NCBI RefSeq assembly: GCF_017873435.1
Contig: NZ_JAGGKG010000002.1
Coordinates: forward strand, 305,767-369,766
From: Paenibacillus turicensis
Lineage (GTDB): Bacteria > Bacillota > Bacilli > Paenibacillales > Paenibacillaceae
Direction of reading: 5' to 3'
Length of the DNA: 64,000 bases
Shown one piece after another: positions 37,488 through 46,551 of this stretch. Position 1 is the stretch's first letter. The number at the start of each line of letters is the position of its first letter. The notes beneath the pieces are model-generated. The model had not been told where the DNA came from, searched no databases, and saw only the letters and a list, made by a program, of their open reading frames with translations. The position numbers were made by a program, and so were the translations under genes.

Positions 37488-37931
37488 CTAATGGGCTCTC
37501 ATAGCAAACCGGACCGTCGCCATTTCATCCAGCTCATTTTGTTCACGAAGTAGCATCTCTTGCTGAAATCTATCCTGAGCTTTCTCTTTTGACTTCATCC
37601 ATACCTTTTCATCCAGCATCTTGTCATTAAGTATAATTTTCTTATTTTCTACCATTTGTTCGGCACGAAACACATCTTGTAATTTAGTAGAAATACATTG
37701 ATCTAAATAGTCTACATAATACTGCAATTCATTTAAGCTTTGAATGGAAGAACAATTTTCCATCTCGGCTTGAATTTTAATCGCTGTATTTTTTTTCTCA
37801 GTATACAACTGCTCTAGTGTCTGTTGTTCACTATGTAAGTGACCCACTGCCGCAGAAAACATCCATTCCGCTTGCGTTTTTTCATTGGACTTTAAATCCA
37901 ACACCTTTTGATAGGCATACCGAAATTTCAT
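37488..37931 (-). CDS. fliJ: Flagellar export chaperone FliJ
   Basis: Coiled-coil central stalk of the FliH-FliI-FliJ export ATPase. 147 aa, predicted almost fully helical, with FRYAYQKVLDLKSNEKTQAE at the start and heptad-rich charged sequence to the end, the standard FliJ pattern and size. It follows fliI by 11 bp. Confidence 0.9.
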   Translation of the reverse strand: MKFRYAYQKVLDLKSNEKTQAEWMFSAAVGHLHSEQQTLEQLYTEKKNTAIKIQAEMENCSSIQSLNELQYYVDYLDQCISTKLQDVFRAEQMVENKKIILNDKMLDEKVWMKSKEKAQDRFQQEMLLREQNELDEMATVRFAMRAH

Positions 37932-37942
37932 GGATTATGCAC

Positions 37943-39259
37943 TCATCCCTTCGAGAATTCAGCAATTAAACGTTGTTGTACTTCTTCTAAATGAACCTTT
38001 TCATCTACCTTTTGCCTTGTAAAGCCTAATATACTTTGATTGGCATCAATCGCTTCATCGATTTCAGGGTTAGAGCCGTGCTGATATGCTCCGATATTAA
38101 TTAAATCTTCGGAATCTTTATACACTGAAAGCAATCTCCTTAAATTTGAGGCCGCATCATTTTGTTCCTCTGGTACAATGTCTTTCATCACCCGGCTGAT
38201 ACTAGCTAAAATATCTATTGCAGGGAAATGACCTTTATTGGCAATGCCACGATTTAATACGATGTGACCGTCTAAAATCCCTCTGACTGCATCCGCGATT
38301 GGCTCGTTCATATCGTCACCGTCTACCAACACCGTATAAAAGGCTGTAATTGACCCCGCAGATGAAGTTCCTGCTCGTTCCATTAATTTGGGCAATGCCG
38401 CAAATACGGATGGCGTATATCCACGCATTGCAGGGGGTTCACCAACAGCTAAACCAACCTCACGTAATGCCATTGCATATCTAGTGACCGAATCCATCAT
38501 AAGCATGACGTTTAAGCCACGATCACGAAAGTATTCCGCAATTGTCGTTGCAATTAAGGCGCCCTTCATCCGGATCAGTGCTGGTTGGTCAGAGGTTGCT
38601 ACAATAACGACCGAGCGTTCTAGCCCTTCAGGACCGAGGTCACGCTCAATAAAATCTAGCACCTCACGACCACGTTCACCAATCAGAGCAATCACATTTA
38701 CATCTGCCGAGGTTCCTCTAGCGATCATGCCCATAAGGGTACTTTTCCCAACACCAGAACCTGCAAATATACCTACACGTTGACCCTTTCCAATCGTAAG
38801 CAAGCCATCAATCGCTCTCACGCCAATGCTGATTGGCTCAGCAACTCTAGGTTTAGTTAATGGATTAAGCGGCTTACTGTAGGTGGAATAATGCCCCATT
38901 CTAGATGGCAGTACTGATCCATCCAGAGGTTGTCCTAGCCCATCAAGCACCTTACCTAGTAGCTCAGACCCAACCTGAACCGTTAGCGGCTTACCGGTGC
39001 CCACAACATCACAGCCAGGACCAATCGCATGCAATTCCCCTAAAGGCATTAGCAGCACCTTGTTGTCCCGAAAACCAACAACCTCAGCCTGTAATGGTTG
39101 CGTAGATTTACTTGGGTAGATGTAACATACGTCCCCAATGCTTGCATCAGGCCCTTCAGACTCTACCATCAAACCTACGACTTGAGTGACCTTCCCGTTA
39201 ATTCGCACAGGATCAATCTGCCGTAGATGGTCAATGTATCGTTCAGAATTAAGTCTCAT
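37943..39259 (-). CDS. fliI: Flagellar export ATPase FliI
   Basis: Hexameric F1-beta-like ATPase that energises flagellar secretion. Seen in 438 aa: Walker A GIFAGSGVGKSTLMG, Walker B region LMLMMDSVTRYA, RGYTPSVFAALPKLMERAG and the C-terminal dwell region SRVMKDIVP. I start it at ATG 39259 (GAGGAG upstream, overlapping the fliH 3' end by 11 bp); an in-frame extension to 39340 lies inside fliH and lacks family similarity. Confidence 0.96.
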   Translation of the reverse strand: MRLNSERYIDHLRQIDPVRINGKVTQVVGLMVESEGPDASIGDVCYIYPSKSTQPLQAEVVGFRDNKVLLMPLGELHAIGPGCDVVGTGKPLTVQVGSELLGKVLDGLGQPLDGSVLPSRMGHYSTYSKPLNPLTKPRVAEPISIGVRAIDGLLTIGKGQRVGIFAGSGVGKSTLMGMIARGTSADVNVIALIGERGREVLDFIERDLGPEGLERSVVIVATSDQPALIRMKGALIATTIAEYFRDRGLNVMLMMDSVTRYAMALREVGLAVGEPPAMRGYTPSVFAALPKLMERAGTSSAGSITAFYTVLVDGDDMNEPIADAVRGILDGHIVLNRGIANKGHFPAIDILASISRVMKDIVPEEQNDAASNLRRLLSVYKDSEDLINIGAYQHGSNPEIDEAIDANQSILGFTRQKVDEKVHLEEVQQRLIAEFSKG

Positions 39260-40094
39260 CTTGACGTTGCTCCTCGACCTGCATTGAAATTCGCTGCAGT
39301 TCTTTTTTGATTTCCTTGAGTTGGGTGTCAATTCTAGCATCTACGCTACCAAATGAAGAACGAATAACACATCCACGATCAAGCACAGTAGGATCAGGTA
39401 AAATTTGTAGCTCTGCTTGAGAATCTACGGATAAGCCGAGCTCTTCTCGTGCTGCTTGCACAAATGAGAAATGCGCTGGAGCTACACATAATGTAATGAC
39501 CCCTTGCTCACGTTTCCGTGCTAAGCTCTGCTTAATTAATGACAGCATATAATCGGGATCAAGTGAAAGCTCCTTATCAATTACTTTCTCGGCAATCGCA
39601 CAACTGAGCTCAACGACAAAAGGTTCTGCCTCTTGAATGATGGCTTCCTTTTCAGAATAAGCTAACTTCAGGACGTTACTTGCTTCCTCCATCATTTCAT
39701 TTATATTTTGCTGTAACATTTCTTCGGCATGTGCTTTGCCTTCCTCGTATCCCTGATTAAAGCCTTCTGCTTTGATCGCTTCGACTAGATCTTCATCCTG
39801 TTGTCTACGCTCTTCCCACCAAGCTTCAATCTGTTCCTTTGCTTCCGCAAGCAAGCGATCAGCTTCTTCCGCAGCCTCTCTAACCTGCCGCTCTGCAAAT
39901 TCCTTTGCATCCGTCAGCATTTGTTTTCTAGTTTCTTCTGCCTCAATGTCAGCCTCTGAAACTTTACTTTCAATACTCGGAGAAGCTTCTTCTACAACTT
40001 CTACCTCTTCCTCTTGCGCGTAGTTTTTCCCTAAATTAAGCTGTTTCAGGACTTCAATAGGCACGTATTGCGATACCTTAATGAGATTAGACAA
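39249..40094 (-). CDS. fliH: Flagellar export regulator FliH
   Basis: Stator of the FliI ATPase and its link to the C ring. 281 aa: short conserved N terminus (SNLIKVSQYV), a long charged coiled coil rich in Glu/Ala (about 30-135), and a C-terminal V-ATPase-E-like domain (AIAEKVIDKELSLDPDYMLS). I prefer TTG 40094, with GGAGGGG 9 bp before it; ATG 40103 lies too close to the same site but cannot be excluded. Overlaps both fliG and fliI. Confidence 0.9.
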   Translation of the reverse strand: MSNLIKVSQYVPIEVLKQLNLGKNYAQEEEVEVVEEASPSIESKVSEADIEAEETRKQMLTDAKEFAERQVREAAEEADRLLAEAKEQIEAWWEERRQQDEDLVEAIKAEGFNQGYEEGKAHAEEMLQQNINEMMEEASNVLKLAYSEKEAIIQEAEPFVVELSCAIAEKVIDKELSLDPDYMLSLIKQSLARKREQGVITLCVAPAHFSFVQAAREELGLSVDSQAELQILPDPTVLDRGCVIRSSFGSVDARIDTQLKEIKKELQRISMQVEEQRQDET

Positions 40095-41106
40095 TGATGT
40101 CATCCCCTCCACCGCGGGCTATAATAATTTCTCCTGATTCTTCCAGTCTGCGGATGGTAGATACAATACGAGTTTGTGCTTCTTCTACATCGCGCAACCG
40201 CACAGGACCCATAAATTCCATTTCTTCTTTGAAAGTATCCGCCATACGTTTGGACATATTACGGAATACAGCCTCTCGAACCTCTTCACTTGCAACTTTA
40301 AGCGCAAGCTGTAAATCTGCATTTTCGATGTCGCGAATAATACGTTGGATAGAACGATTGTCGATATTGACAATATCCTCGAACACGAACATCCGTTTTT
40401 TGATTTCTTCAGCAAGCTCTGGATCTTGAACCTCCAAGGAGTCTAAAATCGTACGTTCTGTACCACGATCGACCCCATTCAAAATTTGAACGATTGATTC
40501 AATACCACCTGCAGATGTGTAATCTTGAGTAACAGTAGCAGATAACTTTTGTTCCAATACACGCTCAACCTGTGAAACTACTTCAGGTGAAGTACTATCC
40601 ATCACTGCAATTCTACGAGCGACCTCAGCTTGTTTTTCTTGTGGCAAGGAGGACAAAATCATCGCTGCTTGTTCAAATTGCAAATATGATAACACCAAAG
40701 CGATCGTTTGTGCATTTTCGTTTTGAATAAAGTTTAAAATCTGGTTTGGATCTGCTTTTCTAGCAAAATCAAAAGGTCTAACTTGTAATGTTGCTGTTAA
40801 ACGGTTAATAATGTCATACGCTTTGTTTGTTCCAAGTGCTTTTTCCAGAATCTCTTTGGCGTAATTGATACCGCCTTGGGTAATATATTCCTGAGCTAAG
40901 CAAATTTGATGGAACTCTGCCATGATAGTTTCTTTTTCATTGGCATCTACTTTACGGACATTGGCAATTTCTAACGTTAACTGCTCAATCTCCTCATCGC
41001 GTAGATGCTTGAAAATTTGAGCAGATACCTCTGGTCCAAGCGTAATTAATAAAATCGCTGCTTTCTGCTTCCCAGTTAAACCCTGTGAAGTTGTTGCTCT
41101 AGACAT
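40087..41106 (-). CDS. fliG: Flagellar motor switch protein FliG
   Basis: C-ring protein that joins the MS ring to FliM and meets the stators. 339 aa from ATG 41106 (AGAGGTGG upstream). Seen: LTGKQKAAILLITLGPE at the start, the EHPQ-equivalent middle NENAQTIALVLSYL (here ENAQ in place of EHPQ), FVFEDI and the torque helix region with VREAVFRNMSKRMAD and charged residues near the C terminus. It follows fliF by 11 bp and overlaps fliH. Confidence 0.96.
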   Translation of the reverse strand: MSRATTSQGLTGKQKAAILLITLGPEVSAQIFKHLRDEEIEQLTLEIANVRKVDANEKETIMAEFHQICLAQEYITQGGINYAKEILEKALGTNKAYDIINRLTATLQVRPFDFARKADPNQILNFIQNENAQTIALVLSYLQFEQAAMILSSLPQEKQAEVARRIAVMDSTSPEVVSQVERVLEQKLSATVTQDYTSAGGIESIVQILNGVDRGTERTILDSLEVQDPELAEEIKKRMFVFEDIVNIDNRSIQRIIRDIENADLQLALKVASEEVREAVFRNMSKRMADTFKEEMEFMGPVRLRDVEEAQTRIVSTIRRLEESGEIIIARGGGDDIIV

Positions 41107-41117
41107 ATTTTCCACCT

Positions 41118-42713
41118 CTATTCATCAGCCAGCCATGTGCGTAATAGGTTGACGAATTCTTCTGGTTTCTTTTTCGCCAAAGTTTCTAGTTGCTTTCTTA
41201 CTTGATTTTCATTCGTTATTGTCTCTAGGTTAATAGAAGGCAGTTCTGATAATAATGGTTGAGGAATTTCATCTTCCAATAGCTCTTCTTCTTGTTGCTT
41301 TTTCTTACGAGAACGGAAAATGAGTACTCCCGCACCTAAACCTACTAATAGTGCAGCGGCAGCTGTACCCCATACCCACGGGTTAGATAGACTAAAGACA
41401 TTTGTGTTGATGTCGTCACCCTGGAAGCTTTGGGAGAGAACCGCAACTTTATTAAGTAGTTCTGCGTCTGTATAGGTAGTTCCTGAATCTGCTAAATATG
41501 AGCCAACAATATTTTTTAGAATATTTTCGATTGCCGTCTTCGTATTGTCATCTAAAGTTTGTTGTCCTGTAGGTGGATCAACCGCAACATTAATACTTAA
41601 GTCTTTAACAATATAAGGGCTAGCAACAATATCTTTCGTGATTCTATTCACTTCGTAATTAATTGTTGATGAAGATTTTTCTGAGCTGGACCCACCCGAT
41701 TGATCAGCGGACGGATAACCCGGAACATCCTCTACTCCAGTGCCTGGCGTACCACTGTTGGTGTCACCTTGGCCAGTAAAACTTTCCTGAACCTTTTGGG
41801 CACTAATCTCTATCCCTTTCATGTTTTCAGTATCAACAGGAGTTACGAGATTTTCCTTCTGACTTACTTGGTCAAAATTTAGTTTAGAAGCAACAAGCAC
41901 CTCAATTTTGTCTGGTCCAGTTAGCTTAGATAAAAATTGCTTAACGGCAATACGGACATCGCTCTCAAACTTTTTTTGCAGTGCCAAATTTTCTTGAACT
42001 GCACTTGATAGGGAAGCTTTCGTGCCCCCTTGACCAGTGGGCAACAATACTGTGTCGTCACTCGAAGAAATCGAGATGTTTTCAACTGGTAGATTAGGTA
42101 CTGATGTTTTTACTAAATTAAAATAACCATCTATTGCTTCTTGTGGGACACGATATCCCGGCTTAAATTTCATTACAATCGAAGCAGAAGCCTTTTCTTG
42201 TTCATCCAAATTAGCAAAAACATTTTCTGCTGGTAGATTAATTAGCACTTTCGCATCTGCAACACCTTGCATCCGCTTTAACAGCTGTTCAACCTCACCG
42301 TTGAGTGCAGCCTTATATTTCACTTTAAATTCATTATCTGTTGTACCAATAAGGGAAGAACTGTTGTTAAACGATTCCCATCCGATTGATCCATTTTTAA
42401 TGATACCTTGTGAGCCTACATTTACTTTTACTAGTGCTGCTTGTTTACTTGGAACTGAAATACTTCCTCCATCATCACTAAGCTTATAAGGTATGGAGTT
42501 TGAATTTAAATAAGTGATAATACCTGCCGCATCAGCGGAATCAAGATTGTTAAACGCAACTTCATATTCTGTTTTTGAAAATTGAATTGTCATTAGGATA
42601 ATCGCCAATAGTATGAAGGCGACCGTAGAAACCAAGAGCGTTTTTTGCTTTTTACTAAAATGGTTCCAATATCCCGTTACTTTATCCCGATATTGGGTAA
42701 TTCTTTCATTCAC
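41118..42713 (-). CDS. fliF: Flagellar MS-ring protein FliF
   Basis: Forms the MS ring, the membrane base on which the flagellum is built. 531 aa with two membrane segments (about 24-44 and 445-465), ring-building RBM domains between them (YEVAFNNLDSADAAGIITYL, LLKRMQGVADAKVLINLP, ASIVMKFKPG), a Ser/Gly-rich linker near 325-345 and a C-terminal FliG-binding tail (VRKQLETLAKKKPEEFVNLL). GTG 42713 has GAGGTG upstream. Confidence 0.96.
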   Translation of the reverse strand: MNERITQYRDKVTGYWNHFSKKQKTLLVSTVAFILLAIILMTIQFSKTEYEVAFNNLDSADAAGIITYLNSNSIPYKLSDDGGSISVPSKQAALVKVNVGSQGIIKNGSIGWESFNNSSSLIGTTDNEFKVKYKAALNGEVEQLLKRMQGVADAKVLINLPAENVFANLDEQEKASASIVMKFKPGYRVPQEAIDGYFNLVKTSVPNLPVENISISSSDDTVLLPTGQGGTKASLSSAVQENLALQKKFESDVRIAVKQFLSKLTGPDKIEVLVASKLNFDQVSQKENLVTPVDTENMKGIEISAQKVQESFTGQGDTNSGTPGTGVEDVPGYPSADQSGGSSSEKSSSTINYEVNRITKDIVASPYIVKDLSINVAVDPPTGQQTLDDNTKTAIENILKNIVGSYLADSGTTYTDAELLNKVAVLSQSFQGDDINTNVFSLSNPWVWGTAAAALLVGLGAGVLIFRSRKKKQQEEELLEDEIPQPLLSELPSINLETITNENQVRKQLETLAKKKPEEFVNLLRTWLADE

Positions 42714-42751
42714 ATTGTCACCTCATCCAAAGCTGCTGTAATCATTTTGCA

Positions 42752-43063
42752 TTACATTTGAATTCGCATAATCTCTTGGTAAGCCTCTACGACTTTATTT
42801 CGCACATTTGTTGTAAGCTGTAAGCTTAACATCGCCTGTTCAGAAGCAATCATTACTTGATCTACGTTAACTTTTCCAAGCTGGAAGTTTTCGTTCATTT
42901 TAGTAACATTATTTTCTTGAGCAGCTACACTATTAAGCGCATCATTCAAATAACTACCAAATTGTTTAATAGACTCTGAAGGAGTTGGTGAGCTAGTATT
43001 TGTCACCTGTGGGGTATTGCTAGCAAGACCTGCTATACGGTCGAAGTTCATCTTCTGTATCAA
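42752..43063 (-). CDS. fliE: Flagellar hook-basal body protein FliE
   Basis: Rod adaptor between MS ring and proximal rod. 103 aa; the C-terminal block (VDQVMIASEQAMLSLQLTTN, VRNKVVEAYQEIMRIQM) is the FliE signature. TTG 43063 is supported by AGGAGAG 8 bp upstream, which would not suit the in-frame ATG at 43051. It lies between flgC and fliF in the conserved order. Confidence 0.93.
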   Translation of the reverse strand: MIQKMNFDRIAGLASNTPQVTNTSSPTPSESIKQFGSYLNDALNSVAAQENNVTKMNENFQLGKVNVDQVMIASEQAMLSLQLTTNVRNKVVEAYQEIMRIQM

Positions 43064-43124
43064 AGTTGCACTCTCCTATGTGGGTAGTTTAGTTTATTGG
43101 TTTAGTTTATTTTCTGGTTTTTGT

Positions 43125-43577
43125 TTATTTGCCGATCTGTAATGCTTTTGAAATCATAGATTTTGTAGCATTTAAAGTTGTCACATTTGCTTCATAAGAA
43201 CGTGTCGCGGAGATCATATCTACCATCTCCTTCAAAATATCAACATTCGGCATATACACATAACCTTCTCGATTAGCATCAGGATGCGTTGGATTATAGA
43301 CCGGTTTCAAAGGTGACTGATCTTCCTCAATTTTAGTAATCTTTACACCTTGTGAAGACGTTTCGCTGTTTCCCATAGCTGTTGCTAATGCGCCATCAAA
43401 GCTTAGATTATTAGGTGCCATCACTACCGTTTTACGTCGATAAGGAACCGCTTCGCCGTTTTCAATTTTAGCTCTTGTTGTTTCGGCGTTGGCAATATTA
43501 GAAGATATAACATCCATTCTCAAACGTTGCGCAGTCAGTGCGGATGAGCTAATACTAAAGCTGTTGCTAATTTTCAT
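43125..43577 (-). CDS. flgC: Flagellar rod protein FlgC
   Basis: Proximal rod protein. 150 aa with the axial N-terminal motif SSALTAQRLRMDVISSNIANAETT and the C-terminal heptad block YMPNVDILKEMVDMISATRS (YEANVTTLNA), both typical of FlgC. SD GGGGAG precedes the ATG. It is 5 bp downstream of flgB. Confidence 0.95.
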   Translation of the reverse strand: MKISNSFSISSSALTAQRLRMDVISSNIANAETTRAKIENGEAVPYRRKTVVMAPNNLSFDGALATAMGNSETSSQGVKITKIEEDQSPLKPVYNPTHPDANREGYVYMPNVDILKEMVDMISATRSYEANVTTLNATKSMISKALQIGK

Positions 43578-43582
43578 GTATG

Positions 43583-43990
43583 TTATCTCCCCTCTACTGC
43601 AAGTCTTTTCATTTTAATTTGATAATTAACCTGTTCTATGTACGAGTTATATCGAAGCTGGTTCTCTGCTAAAGAGCTCATTTCACTGTCAATATCAACA
43701 TTATTCAGGTTGTTATTCATGGAGGTGGTTTGATCACTTTCTACCTTCGCACTAGGTATTTGGTTCGTTGGACCTATGACAAAATGTCTATAGTCAGTTC
43801 TTTTGCCCTGTAATGCCGGTGTGTCTCCATTCATCTGTTCCTGAAGCAAGCTCTCGAATGACACATTCGATCGTTTAAAATAAGGGGTGTCAACATTAGC
43901 AATGTTGTTTGATATTACTTCTTGTCTTAAATTCGCTGCATCAATTGCGTTCTCCAATCTTTGGAAGCCCACCCCGCCTAACAATTTCAT
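43583..43990 (-). CDS. flgB: Flagellar rod protein FlgB
   Basis: First gene of the fla/che operon; proximal rod protein. 135 aa with LRQEVISNNIANVDTPYFKR near the N terminus and the C-terminal VDIDSEMSSLAENQLRYNS block, both diagnostic. GGGGG lies 7 bp before the ATG. The operon is transcribed from the 457-bp region upstream, which separates it from hslU. Confidence 0.95.
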   Translation of the reverse strand: MKLLGGVGFQRLENAIDAANLRQEVISNNIANVDTPYFKRSNVSFESLLQEQMNGDTPALQGKRTDYRHFVIGPTNQIPSAKVESDQTTSMNNNLNNVDIDSEMSSLAENQLRYNSYIEQVNYQIKMKRLAVEGR

Positions 43991-44118
43991 TATCTTTCCC
44001 CCTTATAATTTTGATATAAACTGCAAAAACCTAGGAAGTGTTAAATTCAACATTGCGTGTCGAATTTCCTCTTTTAAAAGTATAAATAATTGTTTTTTCG
44101 ACATTTAATCGTTTCACT

Positions 44119-44147
44119 CTATCGTCTTTCTAACGTCCTAGACTAAA
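44119..44147 (-). promoter_or_regulatory. Possible SigD-type promoter of the fla/che operon
   Basis: On the minus strand GACGATAG (44119-44126) resembles the sigma-28 -10 GCCGATAT, and TTAGTCTA about 12-15 bp upstream is a weak match to the TAAA-type -35. SigD is encoded in the operon itself, which would give positive feedback. The -35 fit is poor. Confidence 0.3.
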
Positions 44148-44220
44148 ATAAATTAAATAAATGTCGTATATCCTAAGTTTCATAGAGATTGGACTTATTT
44201 ACAATAAGAAAAAAGCACTA

Positions 44221-44296
44221 TCTTTACAGAAATTAACGAATAAAGTTTCATAAAATTGAAACAATTCCACTATTTTTCATCAATTTACAGAAATTA
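44221..44296 (-). promoter_or_regulatory. Paired operator-like repeats, CodY-box-like
   Basis: TTTACAGAAATTA occurs exactly at 44223-44235 and 44284-44296, 61 bp apart, about six helix turns. The longer match AATTTACAGAAATTA (44282-44296) agrees with the CodY consensus AATTTTCWGAAAATT at 12 of 15 positions; the other copy at 10 of 15. Between them lies GTTTCA-TAAAAT-TGAAAC (44245-44262). Binding of CodY or another repressor is inferred. Confidence 0.4.
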
Positions 44297-44362
44297 GGAG
44301 CAATAATATCAAAAATTAAAATATTTTAATCATCCCTCTTTAGGACATATTTTTATAAAGTC

Positions 44363-44413
44363 AAATAAAAAAACAGAATGCCGTTAGACCTATTTTCGGC
44401 CTATTAGCATTCT
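44363..44413 (-). terminator. Intrinsic terminator of hslVU
   Basis: On the minus strand AGAATGC (44407-44413) pairs with GCATTCT (44375-44381), with inner pairing AGGCC/GGTCT, and is followed by GTTTTTTTATTT. It closes the trmFO/hslV/hslU side and separates it from the fla/che operon. Confidence 0.8.
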
Positions 44414-44447
44414 ACTTGAACACAAAAATAAATATTATTTTGTAGTT

Positions 44448-45851
44448 TTATAGGATAAATTGACTTAAATCTCTATCCTCTGCAATATCCCCAAGCTTTT
44501 CTCGTACATATTCAGGTGTTATTACCATACTATCCAATGTTAATTCTGGAGCTTCAAAGGATAAATCCTCAAGTAATTTTTCTAAAATTGTATGCAATCT
44601 TCTTGCACCAATGTTTTCGGTATTGCTATTTACAGTGGCAGCAATTCGCGCAATTTCCCTAATCGCCTCATCAGAAAACTGAACATCGATATTTTCCGTA
44701 CGCAGTAATTCCGTGTATTGCTTTGTAAGCGCATTTTTAGGCTCTGTTAATATAGACACAAAGTCATCCAAGGTTAAGCTGCTAAGCTCAACCCGAATCG
44801 GGAAACGACCTTGTAGCTCAGGAATCAAATCAGATGGCTTAGCAATATGAAAAGCCCCTGCTGCAATAAATAAAATATAATCAGTTTTAACAGGGCCATA
44901 TTTCGTCATCACAGTAGAACCCTCAACTAATGGTAAAATATCACGTTGCACACCTTCGCGTGATACATCTGGTCCTGAAGCACCACTGCGACTGGCAACT
45001 TTATCTATTTCATCGATGAAAATGATACCGGATTGCTCTACACGCGTAATCGCTTCTTGCGTCAGGTCATCCTGATCCACCATTTTGTTCGCTTCCTCTT
45101 GTGTCAGCACTTTACGTGCTTCCTTAATGGAAAGCTTGCGTTTTTTAGATCTTTTTGGTAAAAAGCTTCCGAACATTTCTTGCATATTCATGCCAAGCTG
45201 ATCGTTACCTTGACCCGCAAACATATCCATCATATTTGGAGCCGTATCCTCTACCTCTACCTCAATAATGTCATCCTCTAAGTAGCCAGACAATAGCTTG
45301 AATTTAACCTTGCGACGTTCCTCAACGATAGAGACATCTTCTTCATCCTTGTCTTCTTGTTGCTTCTCTACATTGTTATGATTTCCAAATAACATTTCGA
45401 ATGGATTAGATCCACTTTTAGATTTCTTTTTGGAAGGAACTAAGATTTGCAAAATGCGTTCATTAGCGAGTTCTTCTGCCTTATCCTTTACTAGCTCTGT
45501 TCGTTCAGACTTCAAGCTACGAATAGCAGTCTCAATCAAATCACGTACCATCGATTCTACATCACGACCTACATAACCTACCTCAGTAAACTTAGTCGCT
45601 TCAACTTTGAGAAAAGGTGCTCCAACAAGCTTAGCTAATCGACGCGCAATTTCCGTTTTTCCTACTCCTGTAGGCCCTATCATTAAAATATTTTTAGGTA
45701 CAATTTCATCCTGTACCTCTTCACCTAGTAAGCTTCTGCGATAGCGATTACGTAATGCAACCGCCACGGATTTCTTAGCTTGCTTTTGCCCTACAATATA
45801 TTTATCTAGTTCGGCTACAATTTGCCGAGGCGTTAAATTTTTTTCAACCAT
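44448..45851 (-). CDS. hslU: HslU (ClpY) ATPase of the HslUV protease
   Basis: AAA+ unfoldase that feeds proteins to the HslV peptidase. Seen: Walker [16 protein letters not shown], pore loop with GYVGRD, an inserted I domain (about 110-240, with the [16 protein letters not shown] and MDMFAGQGN stretches), Walker [11 protein letters not shown], sensor [11 protein letters not shown], and the C-terminal LSQFIL tail that docks into HslV. ATG 45851 has GGAGGG 8 bp upstream; the in-frame start at 45878 overlaps hslV and has no site. 466 aa. Confidence 0.96.
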   Translation of the reverse strand: MVEKNLTPRQIVAELDKYIVGQKQAKKSVAVALRNRYRRSLLGEEVQDEIVPKNILMIGPTGVGKTEIARRLAKLVGAPFLKVEATKFTEVGYVGRDVESMVRDLIETAIRSLKSERTELVKDKAEELANERILQILVPSKKKSKSGSNPFEMLFGNHNNVEKQQEDKDEEDVSIVEERRKVKFKLLSGYLEDDIIEVEVEDTAPNMMDMFAGQGNDQLGMNMQEMFGSFLPKRSKKRKLSIKEARKVLTQEEANKMVDQDDLTQEAITRVEQSGIIFIDEIDKVASRSGASGPDVSREGVQRDILPLVEGSTVMTKYGPVKTDYILFIAAGAFHIAKPSDLIPELQGRFPIRVELSSLTLDDFVSILTEPKNALTKQYTELLRTENIDVQFSDEAIREIARIAATVNSNTENIGARRLHTILEKLLEDLSFEAPELTLDSMVITPEYVREKLGDIAEDRDLSQFIL

Positions 45852-45881
45852 TTGAGCATCCCTCCTTCGTGATAACACGGG

Positions 45882-46424
45882 TTATAACTCCTCAACAATA
45901 ATATTGTTGTTCGTATACACACATATTTCAGCAGCCACCTGAAGGGCTTCTCTTGCAATATCTTTCGCTTCTAAGGTTGTAGCGTGTCGCTTGAGCGCAC
46001 GTGCCGCAGACAAGGCATAATTGCCGCCTGAGCCGATCGCAAGAATCTCATCATCTGGCTCAATAATTTCTCCACCACCAGATACTAATAACATTCCGCT
46101 TTTATCCATTACAATTAGTAACGCTTCTAGCTTACGCAAAACACGATCTTGACGCCAATCTTTAGCTAGCTCTACCGCAGCACGCTGTAGATTACCATGA
46201 TGCTCCTCTAGCTTTCCTTCAAACTTCTCAAATAACGTAATGGCATCTGCAACTGATCCTGCAAAACCAGCTAAAACCTGTCCACGATATAAACGACGTA
46301 CCTTTTTAGCTGTCTGCTTCATAATGACACTTTCACCAAAGGTCACTTGCCCATCCCCAGCGATTGCACATTTACCATTGTGCCGAACAGCACAAATTGT
46401 TGTTGCGTGAAATGTAGGAACCAT
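45882..46424 (-). CDS. hslV: HslV (ClpQ) peptidase subunit
   Basis: Proteasome-like peptidase partner of HslU. 180 aa. After a short propeptide (MVPTFHA) the mature protein would begin at Thr8 ([10 protein letters not shown]), followed by the GDGQVT motif and [13 protein letters not shown] threonine rather than serine nucleophile fits the standard family; B. subtilis ClpQ uses a Ser. It lies 30 bp before hslU and follows trmFO. Confidence 0.95.
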   Translation of the reverse strand: MVPTFHATTICAVRHNGKCAIAGDGQVTFGESVIMKQTAKKVRRLYRGQVLAGFAGSVADAITLFEKFEGKLEEHHGNLQRAAVELAKDWRQDRVLRKLEALLIVMDKSGMLLVSGGGEIIEPDDEILAIGSGGNYALSAARALKRHATTLEAKDIAREALQVAAEICVYTNNNIIVEEL

Positions 46425-46474
46425 TTTAGGTACTCCTCTCTATCTCTTAAATAAAAACCAAATAGTATGTAGCT

Positions 46475-46505
46475 ATTATACGCCAAATACAAACGACTTC
46501 GCCAA
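46475..46505 (-). promoter_or_regulatory. Possible promoter of hslVU
   Basis: On the minus strand a perfect TATAAT (46475-46480) lies about 50 bp before the hslV ATG. The nearest -35-like hexamer TTGGCG (46500-46505) is 19 bp away, longer than ideal. The 127-bp gap after trmFO is long enough for a separate promoter. Confidence 0.4.
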
Positions 46506-46551
46506 TTTAGGTAGGGAAGCCGTTAGTTGTAATATCAAGAAAATGTTAGTT

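Larger units (their letters stand above)
43991..44447 (-). other. Control region between hslU and flgB
   Basis: AT-rich, no open reading frame of note. It holds the hslU terminator at its right end, two copies of a 13-nt direct repeat, a GTTTCA/TGAAAC inverted repeat, a 9-nt AAGTTTCAT repeat (44175 and 44243), a weak SigD-like promoter near 44119-44147, and the flgB ribosome binding site. I see no strong vegetative promoter; the best -10 is TATACT near 44080 with a poor -35. Confidence 0.6.

Noticed and set aside
37943..39340. Longer FliI reading frame starting at 39340
   Set aside because: The first 27 codons lie inside fliH, lack a ribosome binding site and do not look like FliI; ATG 39259 has GAGGAG upstream.
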